Shown: positions 41,487-50,336, counted from the stretch's first letter. The stretch: 64,000 bases of DNA from Amycolatopsis oliviviridis (GCF_014654365.1 NZ_BNAY01000011.1:62001-126000), one strand, 5' to 3'. The notes: generated by a model not told the origin, from the sequence alone. A program made the numbers and translations.

Positions 41487-42782
41487 CTACGAACAGTCAC
41501 AGCAGGAACAGCAGTCGCAACCGTCACAACCGTCACAGTTGTTGCACCAGGCCTCGTGCGGCTTCCCGCTCCACGCCCCCGGGAAGGGGTCCCGGCAGCA
41601 GAACTGGCACGAGCAGCACATGTAGGTCGCCACCGCGCAGCCGAGGAAGAACCCTCTCGGCCGGGCGGGCACCCGGAACTTCGGCGTCCAGCAGCAGCCA
41701 CCCTGACCATCGACCGGCGGGCCGCCGTGCTTCCTCTTCTTCGGCGGCTCCTGGGGCGGTCCCCCGCTGCCGGGAGCGCCTTGTGGCGGAGGCGGCGGCT
41801 GGTAACCGCCCTGCGGATACTGCTGATGCGGTCGCTGAGGCTGGTGGGGATGCTGTTGCGGCCGCGGTCCGGGTCCGATCCAGCCCGGTGGCGGCTGCTG
41901 CGGACCGTGGCCGTGCCCATGCCCGATGAGCCCGTGGCCGAACGAGCGTCGCACCGCCTGCCGCAGTTCGTGCACCAGCAGCGCGTGGACGAGCTTGGGC
42001 TGGTCGAATTTCACCTCGCGAAGGGCGAGTTCGACGCCGAGCACGGCGTCGTCGCACAGCCGCCGCGCCTCGGCGAGCCCGGTGCCGGTGGCCGTCAGCG
42101 GGTTCCACGCACCGGCGGCCTCGTCCTCGGCGAGGTCCTCGACGGCGTCGAGCAGATGCGCGGCCCTGCCGAACAGGCGTCCGGCCTCGGCCAGCGGCGC
42201 GGCGTTCTCCGGGCGGCCCGCCAGCGTGGCGGTGTAGGCGAACGCGGCCGAGGTCGCCAGCTCGGCGGGCTCCGTGGCGAGCACGGCCGAATCACCGAGG
42301 CGGACGGCGCGTTCGATCTCGCCCTGCCGGTCGACGGCCTCGGTCAGCACCGCCGTGTCGAACCCGATCCGGCTGCCCGTGCGGCTTCCCTGGTCCGCCC
42401 AGCGCGTCGCGACCCGCTTCGCGGCGAGAGAGACAGAACGCCGCGCGAAGGCGCCGTCGCGGTCCTCGACGTGGTCGGAGATCTTCGCCGAAGCCAACAC
42501 CAGGGAGACCGCCGCCGCGAGCTGGGCGCCGCCGCCCTTCGCGACCGAGGTTCCCTTCATCGCCCGAAGCGGGCACGGGCCGGCGTCGCGCCGTCCTTCC
42601 GCACGCGGCGACTGGGCTTCGACGAGTGCCGAGATGATCAAGCCGTCGTAGTTCGTCACCATTCGGGCGAGATGTCCGTGTTCGTCGCGCAACGCCAGGC
42701 AAAGGCCGCACAGATGGGCGAGCCAATCCGCGTGCAGACCCGCGGAAAGCCGGTGACGGCACGGCCTGATGATCCCGAACAT
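41487..42782 (-). CDS. DUF5685 family protein with cysteine-rich C-terminal tail
   Basis: ATG 42782 (MFGIIRPCRHRL) has GGGGAG upstream and matches the DUF5685 N-terminus; the product has 431 residues. Residues 1-260 are a helical domain with conserved cysteines (IRPCRHRL, HLCGLCLALRDEHG) and acidic-histidine pairs (DHVEDRD, HLLDAVEDLAEDE). A long Pro, Gln, Gly and His-rich linker follows (about 265-350). The last 70 residues contain about 17 cysteines, ending CNNCDGCDGCDCCSCCDCS. Such a tail should bind several metal ions. The tail is the striking part. Function unknown. Confidence 0.8.
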   Translation of the reverse strand: MFGIIRPCRHRLSAGLHADWLAHLCGLCLALRDEHGHLARMVTNYDGLIISALVEAQSPRAEGRRDAGPCPLRAMKGTSVAKGGGAQLAAAVSLVLASAKISDHVEDRDGAFARRSVSLAAKRVATRWADQGSRTGSRIGFDTAVLTEAVDRQGEIERAVRLGDSAVLATEPAELATSAAFAYTATLAGRPENAAPLAEAGRLFGRAAHLLDAVEDLAEDEAAGAWNPLTATGTGLAEARRLCDDAVLGVELALREVKFDQPKLVHALLVHELRQAVRRSFGHGLIGHGHGHGPQQPPPGWIGPGPRPQQHPHQPQRPHQQYPQGGYQPPPPPQGAPGSGGPPQEPPKKRKHGGPPVDGQGGCCWTPKFRVPARPRGFFLGCAVATYMCCSCQFCCRDPFPGAWSGKPHEAWCNNCDGCDGCDCCSCCDCS

Positions 42783-42924
42783 GCGTTGACTCCCCATTCA
42801 CCCCTTCGGCGGAACCAGCGCACCTTATCCGGCCGAACGTCCGCACTCCTCCGAAACCGCGAAACCGTGATCGTCCCCCGGTTGGGCGGTGGTCGCGGAC
42901 GCCGGGGCCTTCCAAGATGAGCGC

Positions 42925-43440
42925 ATGACCGCGCTGCACCCGCCCAAGGTCGAGTACTTCGACCCGGCCACGAAGACCAACACTGACCCCAAAGGCGTCG
43001 TGAGGGACGTCGAGGAATACCGCGAAGAGCCCTTCGGCCTCTACATGGCGCGGCCGGCCCCGGGGCGGAAACAGTTCCACTACCTCGAATCCTGGCTGCT
43101 GCCGGATCTCGGCCTGCGGATCACCGACTTCTGGTTCAACCCCGGCCACGAACGCGATCAGGACTTCTACCTCGACGTCGTCGACATCCACCGCGAAGGC
43201 GGTGTCTGGGTCGCCACCGACCTCTATCTCGACCTCGTGCTGCGGGACAAGAAATCCGTCCAGGTGATCGACACCGACGAACTCCTCGGCGCGGTCACCT
43301 CCGGACTGCTCTCGCTCGCCGACGGCGAACGCGCGCTCGGCGTCAGTCACGCGACCGTGGACGGCCTCGCCACCCACGGGCACGATCTGCGCGGCTGGCT
43401 GTCCACAAAGGACGTCGCGCTCGGCTGGCGACGGCACTGA
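42925..43440 (+). CDS. DUF402 domain protein
   Basis: ATG 42925 has CAAGAT six bases upstream (leaderless) and gives 171 residues. The DUF402 beta-barrel signature is visible: FHYLESWLLPDLGLRITDFWFNPG, then DQDFYLDVVDIHREGGVWVATDLYLDLVL with the acidic cluster (D, D, E) that in nucleoside-phosphatase members binds Mg2+. DUF402 proteins include nucleoside di- and triphosphatases, so a phosphatase role is plausible. It lies between the divergent DUF5685 gene and the GT39 genes. Confidence 0.82.
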   Translation: MTALHPPKVEYFDPATKTNTDPKGVVRDVEEYREEPFGLYMARPAPGRKQFHYLESWLLPDLGLRITDFWFNPGHERDQDFYLDVVDIHREGGVWVATDLYLDLVLRDKKSVQVIDTDELLGAVTSGLLSLADGERALGVSHATVDGLATHGHDLRGWLSTKDVALGWRRH

Positions 43441-43536
43441 CCCGCCCACATCCACCGATCGGTTGATCCTGGCTCATCCCTTGGGCGAGCGGTTCCTGTC
43501 CAAGGGAGGGATTCCCGGCAGGCCGCCCTCACGGGA

Positions 43537-43561
43537 CTCTCGATCACGAACCGATCGAGAG
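43537..43561. promoter_or_regulatory. Inverted repeat overlapping the ribosome-binding site of the first GT39 gene
   Basis: CTCTCGATC (43537-43545) and GATCGAGAG (43553-43561) are perfect inverses around ACGAACC. The right arm runs into GAGAGGGGG, the ribosome-binding site of the ATG at 43575. As RNA it could hide that site; as DNA it could be an operator. Confidence 0.5.
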
Positions 43562-43574
43562 GGGGCGGATACCG

Positions 43575-45107
43575 ATGGTCATCGAGACCGAGGGAGTCCG
43601 AGAACGGATCGGCGGACGACGAGACGCGGGAATCGCGCCGTTCGCCAGGACACCGGTGCTGGCGATCGCCGGCGCGATGGGCGCGGTCCTCGCGGCGACG
43701 GCGGGCCGGTACGGCTATTTCGGCGACGAACTCTATTTCCTGGCGGCCGGTCGACATCTGGACTGGGGGTATGCCGACCAGCCGCCGCTCTTGCCGCTCC
43801 TGGCACGCCTGATGGACGCGTTCGGCGCCGATTCGCCGTTCGTCCTGCGGATCCCGGCGATGCTGGCGACGGTCGCGGGGGTCGTGCTGACCGCGTTGAT
43901 CGCCAGGGAACTGGGCGGCGGCCGCCGGGCGCAGGTGATCGCGGCGGGGACGTTCGCGGTGTCGATCCAGATGCTCGGCGGCGGGCACTACCTGGCGACC
44001 AGCACCCTGGACCCGTTCCTGTGGACACTGGTGCTCTGGCTGCTCGTCCGGTGGACGCGGACCCGCGCGGACGGGCTCCTGCTCTGGAGCGGCGTGGCGA
44101 CCGGCTTCGCGCTGAACACGAAGTTCCTCATCGGGGCGTTCTGGGTCGTCGCGCTGGCCGCCGCGGTGGCCGTCGGACCCCGCGACCTCGTCCGCCGTCC
44201 GGCGCTCTGGATCGGCGCGCTGATCGCCGCCGCGATGATCGCGCCCACGCTCGTCTGGCAGGCGGCGAACGGCTGGCCGCAGCTGACCATGGGAGCGGCC
44301 ATCTCCCAGGAGGTCTCGGAAGGCTGGGGTGGGCGGGTCACGTTCGTCCCGACGCTGGTGGTGACCGCGGGGGTTCCGGTGGGGATGGTCCTGCTCTGCT
44401 ACGGCCTGTGGCGGCTGCTGCGCTCCGAACGCCTGCGGCCGTACCGGTTCCTGGGATGGACGGCGCTCGGCGTGCTCGCCGTGTTCCTGCTGGCGAACGG
44501 GCGGTACTACTACGCGGCGGGGATGTTCGCCCCGCTGTTCGCCGCCGCCGCGGTGGAGATCGAAGCGGGTCAGGCGTCGAAGTACTGGCGCTGGATCGCC
44601 ACCTGGCCGGTGTACGTCGTGGCCGCGGCGATCGCGATCCCGCAGACGCTGCCGATCCTCCCGCAGTCGACGCTGACGAGCACGCCGGACTGGGCGCGGC
44701 CGCTCTTCGCCGACGAGGAGGTCGGCTGGCGGGAGATCACCGAGTCGGTGGCGCAGGCCTACCGCGCCGTCCCGGACCCGGCGGGCACCGGCATCGTCAC
44801 GGCGAAGTACTGGCAGGCCGGTGCCATCGACCACTATGGACCCGAGCTGGGCCTTCCGTCGCCGTCGAGCCCCAACCGCGGTTACGTGACGTTGCCGAGG
44901 CCGCCGGAATCGGCACGGGACATCCTGTTCGTCGGGAACGACCCGTCGGTGCTTGTGCCGTACTTCACGCGAGTGCGCGAGGTGGGCGCGCTCGACAACC
45001 GGGCCGGGATCCCGAACGTGAGTCAGGGCATGAAGATCTGGCTGGCCACCGGCCGGACCGGGAGCTGGGACACGGTGTGGCCGAAACTCACGGACTGGGG
45101 CTTCTGA
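43575..45107 (+). CDS. GT39-family membrane glycosyltransferase, first paralogue
   Basis: A 510-residue integral membrane protein with 10-12 helices. YGYFGDELYFLAAG near 47-60 carries the Asp-Glu pair on the first external loop that is catalytic in dolichyl/polyprenyl-phosphate-mannose mannosyltransferases (PMT, ArnT). YADQPPLLPLLARL follows, then a family block RYYYAAGMFAPLFAAAAVE and a soluble C-terminal domain. It would transfer a sugar from a polyprenyl-phosphate donor to a protein or cell-wall acceptor outside the membrane. The next gene is a close paralogue. Confidence 0.88.
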   Translation: MVIETEGVRERIGGRRDAGIAPFARTPVLAIAGAMGAVLAATAGRYGYFGDELYFLAAGRHLDWGYADQPPLLPLLARLMDAFGADSPFVLRIPAMLATVAGVVLTALIARELGGGRRAQVIAAGTFAVSIQMLGGGHYLATSTLDPFLWTLVLWLLVRWTRTRADGLLLWSGVATGFALNTKFLIGAFWVVALAAAVAVGPRDLVRRPALWIGALIAAAMIAPTLVWQAANGWPQLTMGAAISQEVSEGWGGRVTFVPTLVVTAGVPVGMVLLCYGLWRLLRSERLRPYRFLGWTALGVLAVFLLANGRYYYAAGMFAPLFAAAAVEIEAGQASKYWRWIATWPVYVVAAAIAIPQTLPILPQSTLTSTPDWARPLFADEEVGWREITESVAQAYRAVPDPAGTGIVTAKYWQAGAIDHYGPELGLPSPSSPNRGYVTLPRPPESARDILFVGNDPSVLVPYFTRVREVGALDNRAGIPNVSQGMKIWLATGRTGSWDTVWPKLTDWGF

Positions 45108-45112
45108 GCCTC

Positions 45113-45172
45113 GCCGGTCCTCCCACGCCCGACGCGCCACTCCGGTGGCACGTAAGGTGCGAGAGGACCGGC
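45113..45172. promoter_or_regulatory. 10-bp inverted repeat in the leader of the second GT39 gene
   Basis: GCCGGTCCTC (45113-45122) and GAGGACCGGC (45163-45172) are perfect inverses around 40 bases that contain a further GCAC-GTAAG-GTGC hairpin. The element fills most of the 89-base gap between the two GT39 genes. It may be a terminator/attenuator or a structured leader. Confidence 0.45.
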
Positions 45173-45196
45173 ACCCGAGGGATCTGCGAGGACTGG

Positions 45197-46717
45197 ATGG
45201 AAGCCGCCAGCGCGGCCGAAACACCGACCGCGTCCGGTGTGGCGTTCGCCCGGCTCCCGGTGGCGCTGCTCGCCGCCGCGGCCGCGGCGGCCCTGCTGGC
45301 GACGGCGTGGCGATACGGCTACTTCGGCGACGAACTGTACTTCCTGTCCGCCGGGAAGCGGCTGGCCTGGGGATACGCCGACCAGCCGCCGGCACTCCCG
45401 TTCCTGGCGCTGGCGATGGATTCGCTCGCGCCGGGCAACGTCTTCGTCTTCCGCCTCCCCGCCGTCCTCGCGACGGCCGCCGGCGTGGTGTTCACCGGCC
45501 TCATCGCCTACGAGATGGGCGGCGACCGCCGGGCGCAGACCCGCGCCGCCGCCGCGTACGCGATCTGCGGGCAGTTCCTCGGCAGCGGGCACTACCTGGC
45601 CACCTCGACGATCGACCCGGCGCTGTGGGCGCTCATCGCGTGGCTGCTCGTGCGGTGGATGCGGACCCGGGACGACAACCTGTTGCTGTGGCTGGGTGTC
45701 GCCACCGCCGTCGCGCTGAACGTCAAGCTCCTCATCGCGACCTTCTGGGTCGCCGCCGGCGTCGCGATCCTCGTCTTCGGTCCCCGGGATCTGTTGCGCA
45801 GGCCCAAACTCTGGATCGGCGCGGGGATCGCCGCGCTCTCGCTGGTGCCCACCCTCTGGTGGCAGGCCTCGAACGGCTGGCCGCAGCTGGAGATGGGCGA
45901 CGTCATCGCGCACGAGACCACCGGTGGCTGGAGCGGCCGCGCCGGATTCCTGCCCGCCCTGCTGACCGGCGCCGGGCTGGGCATCGGTGTCATCGGTGTC
46001 CTTTATGGACTCTGGGTGCTGCTGTTCTCGGCGAAGCTGCGGGAGTTCCGGTTCCTCGGCTGGGCCACCGTCGGCGTGATCGCCCTGTTCATCCTGTCCA
46101 ACGGCCGGTACTACTACGCGGCGGGGATGTTCGGGGTGCTGTGGGCGGGTGCGGCCGTCCACTTCGGACAGCTGAAGCCGTCCTTGTGGTTCCGCTGGAT
46201 CCCGACCTGGCCGGTGTTCCTGCTCTCCGCGCTGTACACCCTCCCCTACGCGCTGCCGGTGTGGCCCGCCGCCTGGCTCGCCGAAGGCCGGGACGTCCCG
46301 CGCCCGGCGTACGCGCTGGAGGAGATCGGCTGGCCGGATCTCGCCCGTTCGGTCGCGGACGCCTATCACCGGCTCCCACCGGAGCAGCGGGCGCGCACCA
46401 CGCTCGTCACCGCCGGGTATTGGCAGGCCGGAGCGCTGGACCGGTACGGCGCCGACTACGGGCTCCCCGCCGCGTACAGCCCGAGCCGGGGCTTCTGGTA
46501 CTTCGGCCATCCGCCCGAGACCGCGGACAGCGTGCTGTTCGTCGGGCCCGATCCGGCGCGACTGCTGCGTTCCTTCACCGATGCCCGGATCGTTTCCCGC
46601 GTGGACAACGAACTCGGCGTCCGCAACGTGAGCCGCGAAATGCCGATCTGGCTCGTCACCGGCCACACCGAATCCTGGGCGTCCGCGTGGCCGGGATTGC
46701 GGGAATTCCGGGTATGA
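45197..46717 (+). CDS. GT39-family membrane glycosyltransferase, second paralogue
   Basis: ATG 45197 gives 506 residues, colinear with the preceding gene throughout: YGYFGDELYFLSAGKRLAWG and YADQPPALPFLALAMDS again carry the Asp-Glu site, RYYYAAGMFGVLWAGAAVHFG matches, and the C-terminal RFPD-like soluble domain is shared. The two arose by tandem duplication and have diverged, so they may use different acceptors. Its stop overlaps the start of the sensor kinase by four bases, linking glycosylation to the two-component system. Confidence 0.88.
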   Translation: MEAASAAETPTASGVAFARLPVALLAAAAAAALLATAWRYGYFGDELYFLSAGKRLAWGYADQPPALPFLALAMDSLAPGNVFVFRLPAVLATAAGVVFTGLIAYEMGGDRRAQTRAAAAYAICGQFLGSGHYLATSTIDPALWALIAWLLVRWMRTRDDNLLLWLGVATAVALNVKLLIATFWVAAGVAILVFGPRDLLRRPKLWIGAGIAALSLVPTLWWQASNGWPQLEMGDVIAHETTGGWSGRAGFLPALLTGAGLGIGVIGVLYGLWVLLFSAKLREFRFLGWATVGVIALFILSNGRYYYAAGMFGVLWAGAAVHFGQLKPSLWFRWIPTWPVFLLSALYTLPYALPVWPAAWLAEGRDVPRPAYALEEIGWPDLARSVADAYHRLPPEQRARTTLVTAGYWQAGALDRYGADYGLPAAYSPSRGFWYFGHPPETADSVLFVGPDPARLLRSFTDARIVSRVDNELGVRNVSREMPIWLVTGHTESWASAWPGLREFRV

Positions 46718-47982
46718 CCAGTTGGATCCGGTGGCAGGACTCGCTGTGGCCGTCGCCCGACGAGGGGGATTCGCCGTGGCGGCCGTGGAGCGGCCGGATC
46801 GAGAACTTCCTCCCGTACGCGCTGCTGGCGCTGAGCACGGTGCTCAGTCTCCTGCTCTCCGGCCGGGATCCGGCGGTCACCCTGGGGCTGGTGGGGATCG
46901 CCGCGGTCTGGCTTCTGCTCACCTTCACGCTGCTGCCCGAGCGGTGGGCCGGACATCCCGTCGTGGCCGCGGTTTCGTTCGCCGGGCTCGTCGCGATCGC
47001 CGCGGTGCTCGAAGGACACGACACGGTCTTCCTCATCTTCATGATCACCGGGTTCTTCGACGCGATGCGGCTTCGGCCCGCCCCGCTGTCGCTGGCCGGG
47101 ATCTTCGTGGTCTCCGCGCTGATCAACACGATGCCCGACGGCGGCCCGGTGCGGGCGTTCGCCGAGCAGCCCGCGCTGTGGACCGTGATCACGCTGGTGC
47201 AGACGGCCGCCGTCGGCGGGGGCGGACTCGCCTCGTCGGCGATGGCGCGGCAGCACGCGGAACGCAAGCGCATGCTCGACGAACTGGCCGCCGCCCAGGA
47301 GGAGAACGCGGTCCTGCAACGGCAACTGCTGAGCCAGGCGCGCGAAGCGGGCGTCCTCGACGAGCGTCAGCGGCTGAGCCAGGAAATCCACGACACGCTC
47401 GCCCAGGGTTTCACCGGCATCATCACCCAGCTGGAAGCCGCGGACGAGGCGAAGAACGAACCTGCGGAGTGGCAGCGGCACGTCGGCTCCGCGATGGCAC
47501 TGGCGCGGGAAAACCTGACCGCCGCCCGGCGTTCGGTGCGCGCGCTCGGCCCGCAGCCGCTGGCCACCGCGACCCTGCCCGACGCGCTCGACGAGGTCTC
47601 CCGGCTGTGGAGCGGGAGGACCGGGATCGAAGTCCGGTTCACCACCACCGGGACCGCGCGGGCGCTGCATCCCGAGATCGAGGCGACGCTGCTGCGGATC
47701 ACGCAGGAGGCACTGACCAACGTCGAGAAGCACGCCGCCGCCGCGATCGTCGGGCTCACGCTGTCCTACATGGCCGATCAGGTGACCGTCGACATCCGGG
47801 ACGACGGCCGGGGGTTCGAGCCGGACACCGCGCGGCCGTCGGGTGACAGCGGCTTCGGTGTTCCCGGGATGCGCGCCCGCGTCGCCCGGCTGGCGGGAAC
47901 GCTGCATCTCGAATCGGAGCCGGGCGGCGGGACCGCCGTTTCGGCCAATCTGCCCGCCATCGCGCTGGAGGCCCGGCCATGA
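46714..47982 (+). CDS. Two-component sensor histidine kinase (HisKA_3 type)
   Basis: ATG 46714 overlaps the GT39 stop (ATGA). The 422-residue product has about five or six membrane helices in residues 28-185 with almost no external domain. A coiled-coil (RKRMLDELAAAQEENAVLQR) follows, then the phosphorylated histidine in LSQEIHDTLAQGFTGIITQL, and the ATPase domain with ALTNVEKHA (N-box), DDGRGFEP (G1) and GFGVPGMRARV (G2). NarL-type kinases of this sort sense signals in or at the membrane. It overlaps its response regulator gene by four bases. Confidence 0.93.
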   Translation: MTSWIRWQDSLWPSPDEGDSPWRPWSGRIENFLPYALLALSTVLSLLLSGRDPAVTLGLVGIAAVWLLLTFTLLPERWAGHPVVAAVSFAGLVAIAAVLEGHDTVFLIFMITGFFDAMRLRPAPLSLAGIFVVSALINTMPDGGPVRAFAEQPALWTVITLVQTAAVGGGGLASSAMARQHAERKRMLDELAAAQEENAVLQRQLLSQAREAGVLDERQRLSQEIHDTLAQGFTGIITQLEAADEAKNEPAEWQRHVGSAMALARENLTAARRSVRALGPQPLATATLPDALDEVSRLWSGRTGIEVRFTTTGTARALHPEIEATLLRITQEALTNVEKHAAAAIVGLTLSYMADQVTVDIRDDGRGFEPDTARPSGDSGFGVPGMRARVARLAGTLHLESEPGGGTAVSANLPAIALEARP

Positions 47983-48605
47983 CGATCACGCTGCTGATCA
48001 CCGACGACCATCCCATCGTCCGTGACGGGCTGCGCGGGATCTTCACCGCGGACCAGGGATTCGAAGTGCTCGGGGAAGCGTCCTCGGGCGATGAAGCCGT
48101 GGCACTGGCGGAGAAACTCCGCCCCGACGTCGTGCTGATGGACCTGCGGATGCCGGGCTCCGGCGGGGTGGCGGCGATCGCGAAGCTGGCGAAACTCCGT
48201 AATCCCGCGCGAATCCTCGTGCTGACGACCTACGACACGGACACCGACGTCGTCCCGGCGATCGAAGCGGGCGCGACCGGTTACCTGCTCAAGGACGCGC
48301 CTCGCGAGGAGCTCTTCCGCGCGGTCCGGGCGACGGCGCGCGGCGAAGCGGTGCTCTCCCCCGCCGTCGCCGACCTGATCCTGGGCAGGATGCGCGCACC
48401 CGCGCCGGAACCGCTGAGCCGCCGCGAGCTCGAAGTCCTCACCTTGATCTCGCGCGGTTCGACCAACAAGGAGGCCGCGAAGCTGCTGTTCATCAGCGAG
48501 GCCACGGTGAAGACGCACCTCGTGCACGCCTACGCCAAGCTCGGGGTGAAGGACCGCGCGGCCGCCGTCGCGACCGCGTTCGAACGAGGACTTCTCGGAA
48601 GCTGA
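47979..48605 (+). CDS. NarL/LuxR-family response regulator
   Basis: A 208-residue regulator, translationally coupled to the kinase. The receiver domain has acidic residues in ITDDHPIV, the phosphorylation site Asp in DVVLMDLRMPG, Thr in VLTTYDTD, and Lys in YLLKDAPREEL. The C-terminal LuxR helix-turn-helix is LSRRELEVLTLISRGSTNKEAAKLLFISEATVKTH, split here only by the usual turn. It is expected to control transcription when phosphorylated by the preceding kinase, possibly including its own GT39-containing operon. Confidence 0.95.
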   Translation: MTITLLITDDHPIVRDGLRGIFTADQGFEVLGEASSGDEAVALAEKLRPDVVLMDLRMPGSGGVAAIAKLAKLRNPARILVLTTYDTDTDVVPAIEAGATGYLLKDAPREELFRAVRATARGEAVLSPAVADLILGRMRAPAPEPLSRRELEVLTLISRGSTNKEAAKLLFISEATVKTHLVHAYAKLGVKDRAAAVATAFERGLLGS

Positions 48606-48608
48606 GGC

Positions 48609-49793
48609 CTACGGGGTCCAGCCCGTCGACGCCGCCCACGCGTCGGCGCGGGTGAAGGCCGCGTCGACCCAGACCTGCTTTTCGTCGGTGTAGCGCTCGA
48701 CTGTCCCGTCGCCGGCGTGCTTCGTGGCCATGGCGTTCTTGACCGCCGCATAGGCGTCGCGTTCGTCCGGGTTCTGCCGCAGCCACTCCGGGAAGAGCAG
48801 CGCGAGCCGCCAGGCAGGCGTTTCCTGGGACCGGACGTGCAGGTTGACCGGGCGGCGCGGGTCGCCGCCGAAGTGGAACCGCTTCGGCCAGGTGCCCTCT
48901 TCACCGTGCGCGTCGTCGAACCACTCGCCTTCCGCACGGGGGAACCCGGCGTCGGAGAGCGCGTCCGCCAGTTCGTCGGCCTTGTCCAAAGTGGACACCG
49001 TCAGCTGGAGGTCGAGGATGTCCTTCGCGGGCAGCCCCGGCACCGAGGTCGAACCGATGTGATCGACGCGCACGGCATTGTCGCCCACCACAACGCGGAT
49101 CCGGGCGAGCGCCCGCTCGGCCTGCACGGGCCACGTCGGGTCGTACTCCGCGATCTTCGGCGACATCGGCGCCCGCGGCTTGCGGAGCCGCACGTTCGCT
49201 TCGAACGGGGTCAGCCTGTCCGCCCACAGCGCGTCGACGTCGGCTAGCACGATGTCGGGGGCGCCGCTGTTGTCGAACCAGACGTCGGCCACCGCCCGGC
49301 GCTGCTCGGTCGTGGCCTGCGCCTTGATCCTGGCGCGCGCGTCGGACTCGGCCATCCCCCGCGACTCGACCAGACGGCGGACCCGGACCTCTTCCGGCGC
49401 GTCGACCACGACGACGAGGTGGTACATCGGCGCGAGCCCGCCTTCGACGAGCAGCGGGATGTCGTGGACGACGATCGCGTCCGGTCCCGCGGCCGCCATC
49501 AACTCGGCCGTCCGGGCGCCGACCTTGGGGTGGACGATCGAGTTCAGCAGCTTGCGGGAGTCTTCGCCGGCGAACGCCTTCGCGGCGAGCGCTGCGCGAT
49601 CGAGCGAACCATCGGACGCGAGGATGTCTTCCCCGAACGCCTCGACGAGCTCGGCGAGACCCGGCGTGCCCGGCTCGACGACCTCCCTGGCGATCTTGTC
49701 GGAGTCGATGAGGACGGCGCCGTGCTCGGAAAGCCGGTTCGCCACCGTCGATTTTCCGGCGCCGATCCCGCCGGTCAGGCCCACACGCAGCAT
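48609..49793 (-). CDS. coaE: Dephospho-CoA kinase fused to a GrpB domain
   Basis: A 394-residue protein. Residues 1-200 are dephospho-CoA kinase: P-loop GGIGAGKST at 8-16, DSDKIAREVV, and the lid with VVVVDAPEEVRVRRLVESRGM. It adds the 3' phosphate in the last step of CoA synthesis. Residues 215-385 are a GrpB (UPF0157) domain, with IAEYDPTWPVQAERALARI, DHIGSTSVPGLPAKDILDLQ and FPEWLRQNPDERDAYAAVK, a nucleotidyltransferase-like fold of unknown role. The fusion is common in actinobacteria, including mycobacteria. It converges on the response regulator with a three-base gap. Confidence 0.97.
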   Translation of the reverse strand: MLRVGLTGGIGAGKSTVANRLSEHGAVLIDSDKIAREVVEPGTPGLAELVEAFGEDILASDGSLDRAALAAKAFAGEDSRKLLNSIVHPKVGARTAELMAAAGPDAIVVHDIPLLVEGGLAPMYHLVVVVDAPEEVRVRRLVESRGMAESDARARIKAQATTEQRRAVADVWFDNSGAPDIVLADVDALWADRLTPFEANVRLRKPRAPMSPKIAEYDPTWPVQAERALARIRVVVGDNAVRVDHIGSTSVPGLPAKDILDLQLTVSTLDKADELADALSDAGFPRAEGEWFDDAHGEEGTWPKRFHFGGDPRRPVNLHVRSQETPAWRLALLFPEWLRQNPDERDAYAAVKNAMATKHAGDGTVERYTDEKQVWVDAAFTRADAWAASTGWTP

Positions 49794-49990
49794 GACGATC
49801 AGCCTAGTGGCGCGATCAGGGGTGACCGCGCAGGGTCACCGGATAAGCACGTCCGGCACAGAAGGAGGTAAAAGGCAAGATCATCGTGACGCGAGACTCA
49901 ACCTTTACGGGTGACACGCCGGGCGGTTACGCGGCTTCGGGGGCTTGATTGCGTACCGTGCGCGGCGAAGGTAGCCCACACGGAGGAACG

Positions 49991-50215
49991 ATGTCAGACG
50001 GCAAGCACGTCGGAAGGCACCGGCTCGGAACGCCGGGCCTGGTGCACTGTGTCCTTCATCGTCCCGTGGCCGAAGCCCTCGCCGAATACCGGCGGACTTG
50101 GCTGAGCGCGCTCCTGGTCCCCGCCAAGCACAGCTTCGCCGGGCTCCGTCGCAAGGCCCGCGCGGCCGCTCTCGAACGCATCTGGGTGCCGGCCGTCCGG
50201 CCCGCCACCTCTTGA
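49991..50215 (+). CDS. Small hypothetical basic protein, 74 residues
   Basis: ATG 49991 has GGAGGAAC directly upstream, an excellent ribosome-binding site, and a possible promoter (TTGATT at 49945, TACCGT near 49953). The product is basic (HVGRHRLG, RRKARAAALERI), begins MSDGKHVGRHR, and has one weakly amphipathic helix. No membrane segment or known domain. It is on the opposite strand to its neighbours coaE and rpsA. It may be a genuine small gene; homologues would settle it. Confidence 0.45.
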   Translation: MSDGKHVGRHRLGTPGLVHCVLHRPVAEALAEYRRTWLSALLVPAKHSFAGLRRKARAAALERIWVPAVRPATS

Positions 50216-50234
50216 CCGCTTCCCCTCCACCCCC

Positions 50235-50333
50235 GCATTTAGTCCTCTGAATGCGGGGGTTGTCTCGTGCGCGTTTCGTCCTCTGGATGCGGTAGTTGCA
50301 CGCGCAAGGAACGCATCCAGAGGACGAAATGCG
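50235..50333. repeat. Dispersed GTCCTCT inverted repeat, copy 3 with an extra half-unit
   Basis: A half-unit GCATTTAGTCCTCTGAATGC (50235-50254) is followed by a full copy: GCGTTTCGTCCTCTGGATGC (50271-50290), a core with TTGCACGCGCAA, and the inverse arm ending GAGGACGAAATGC. The first half-unit is closer to copy 1 (TTTAGTCC) and the full unit to copy 2 (TTTCGTCC), so both sequence variants occur side by side here. Confidence 0.85.
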
Positions 50334-50336
50334 AAA

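Noticed and set aside
39228..42920. A 1,230-codon plus-strand frame across uvrB and the DUF5685 gene
   Set aside because: It is antisense to two well-supported genes and has no recognisable motif or proper start site.
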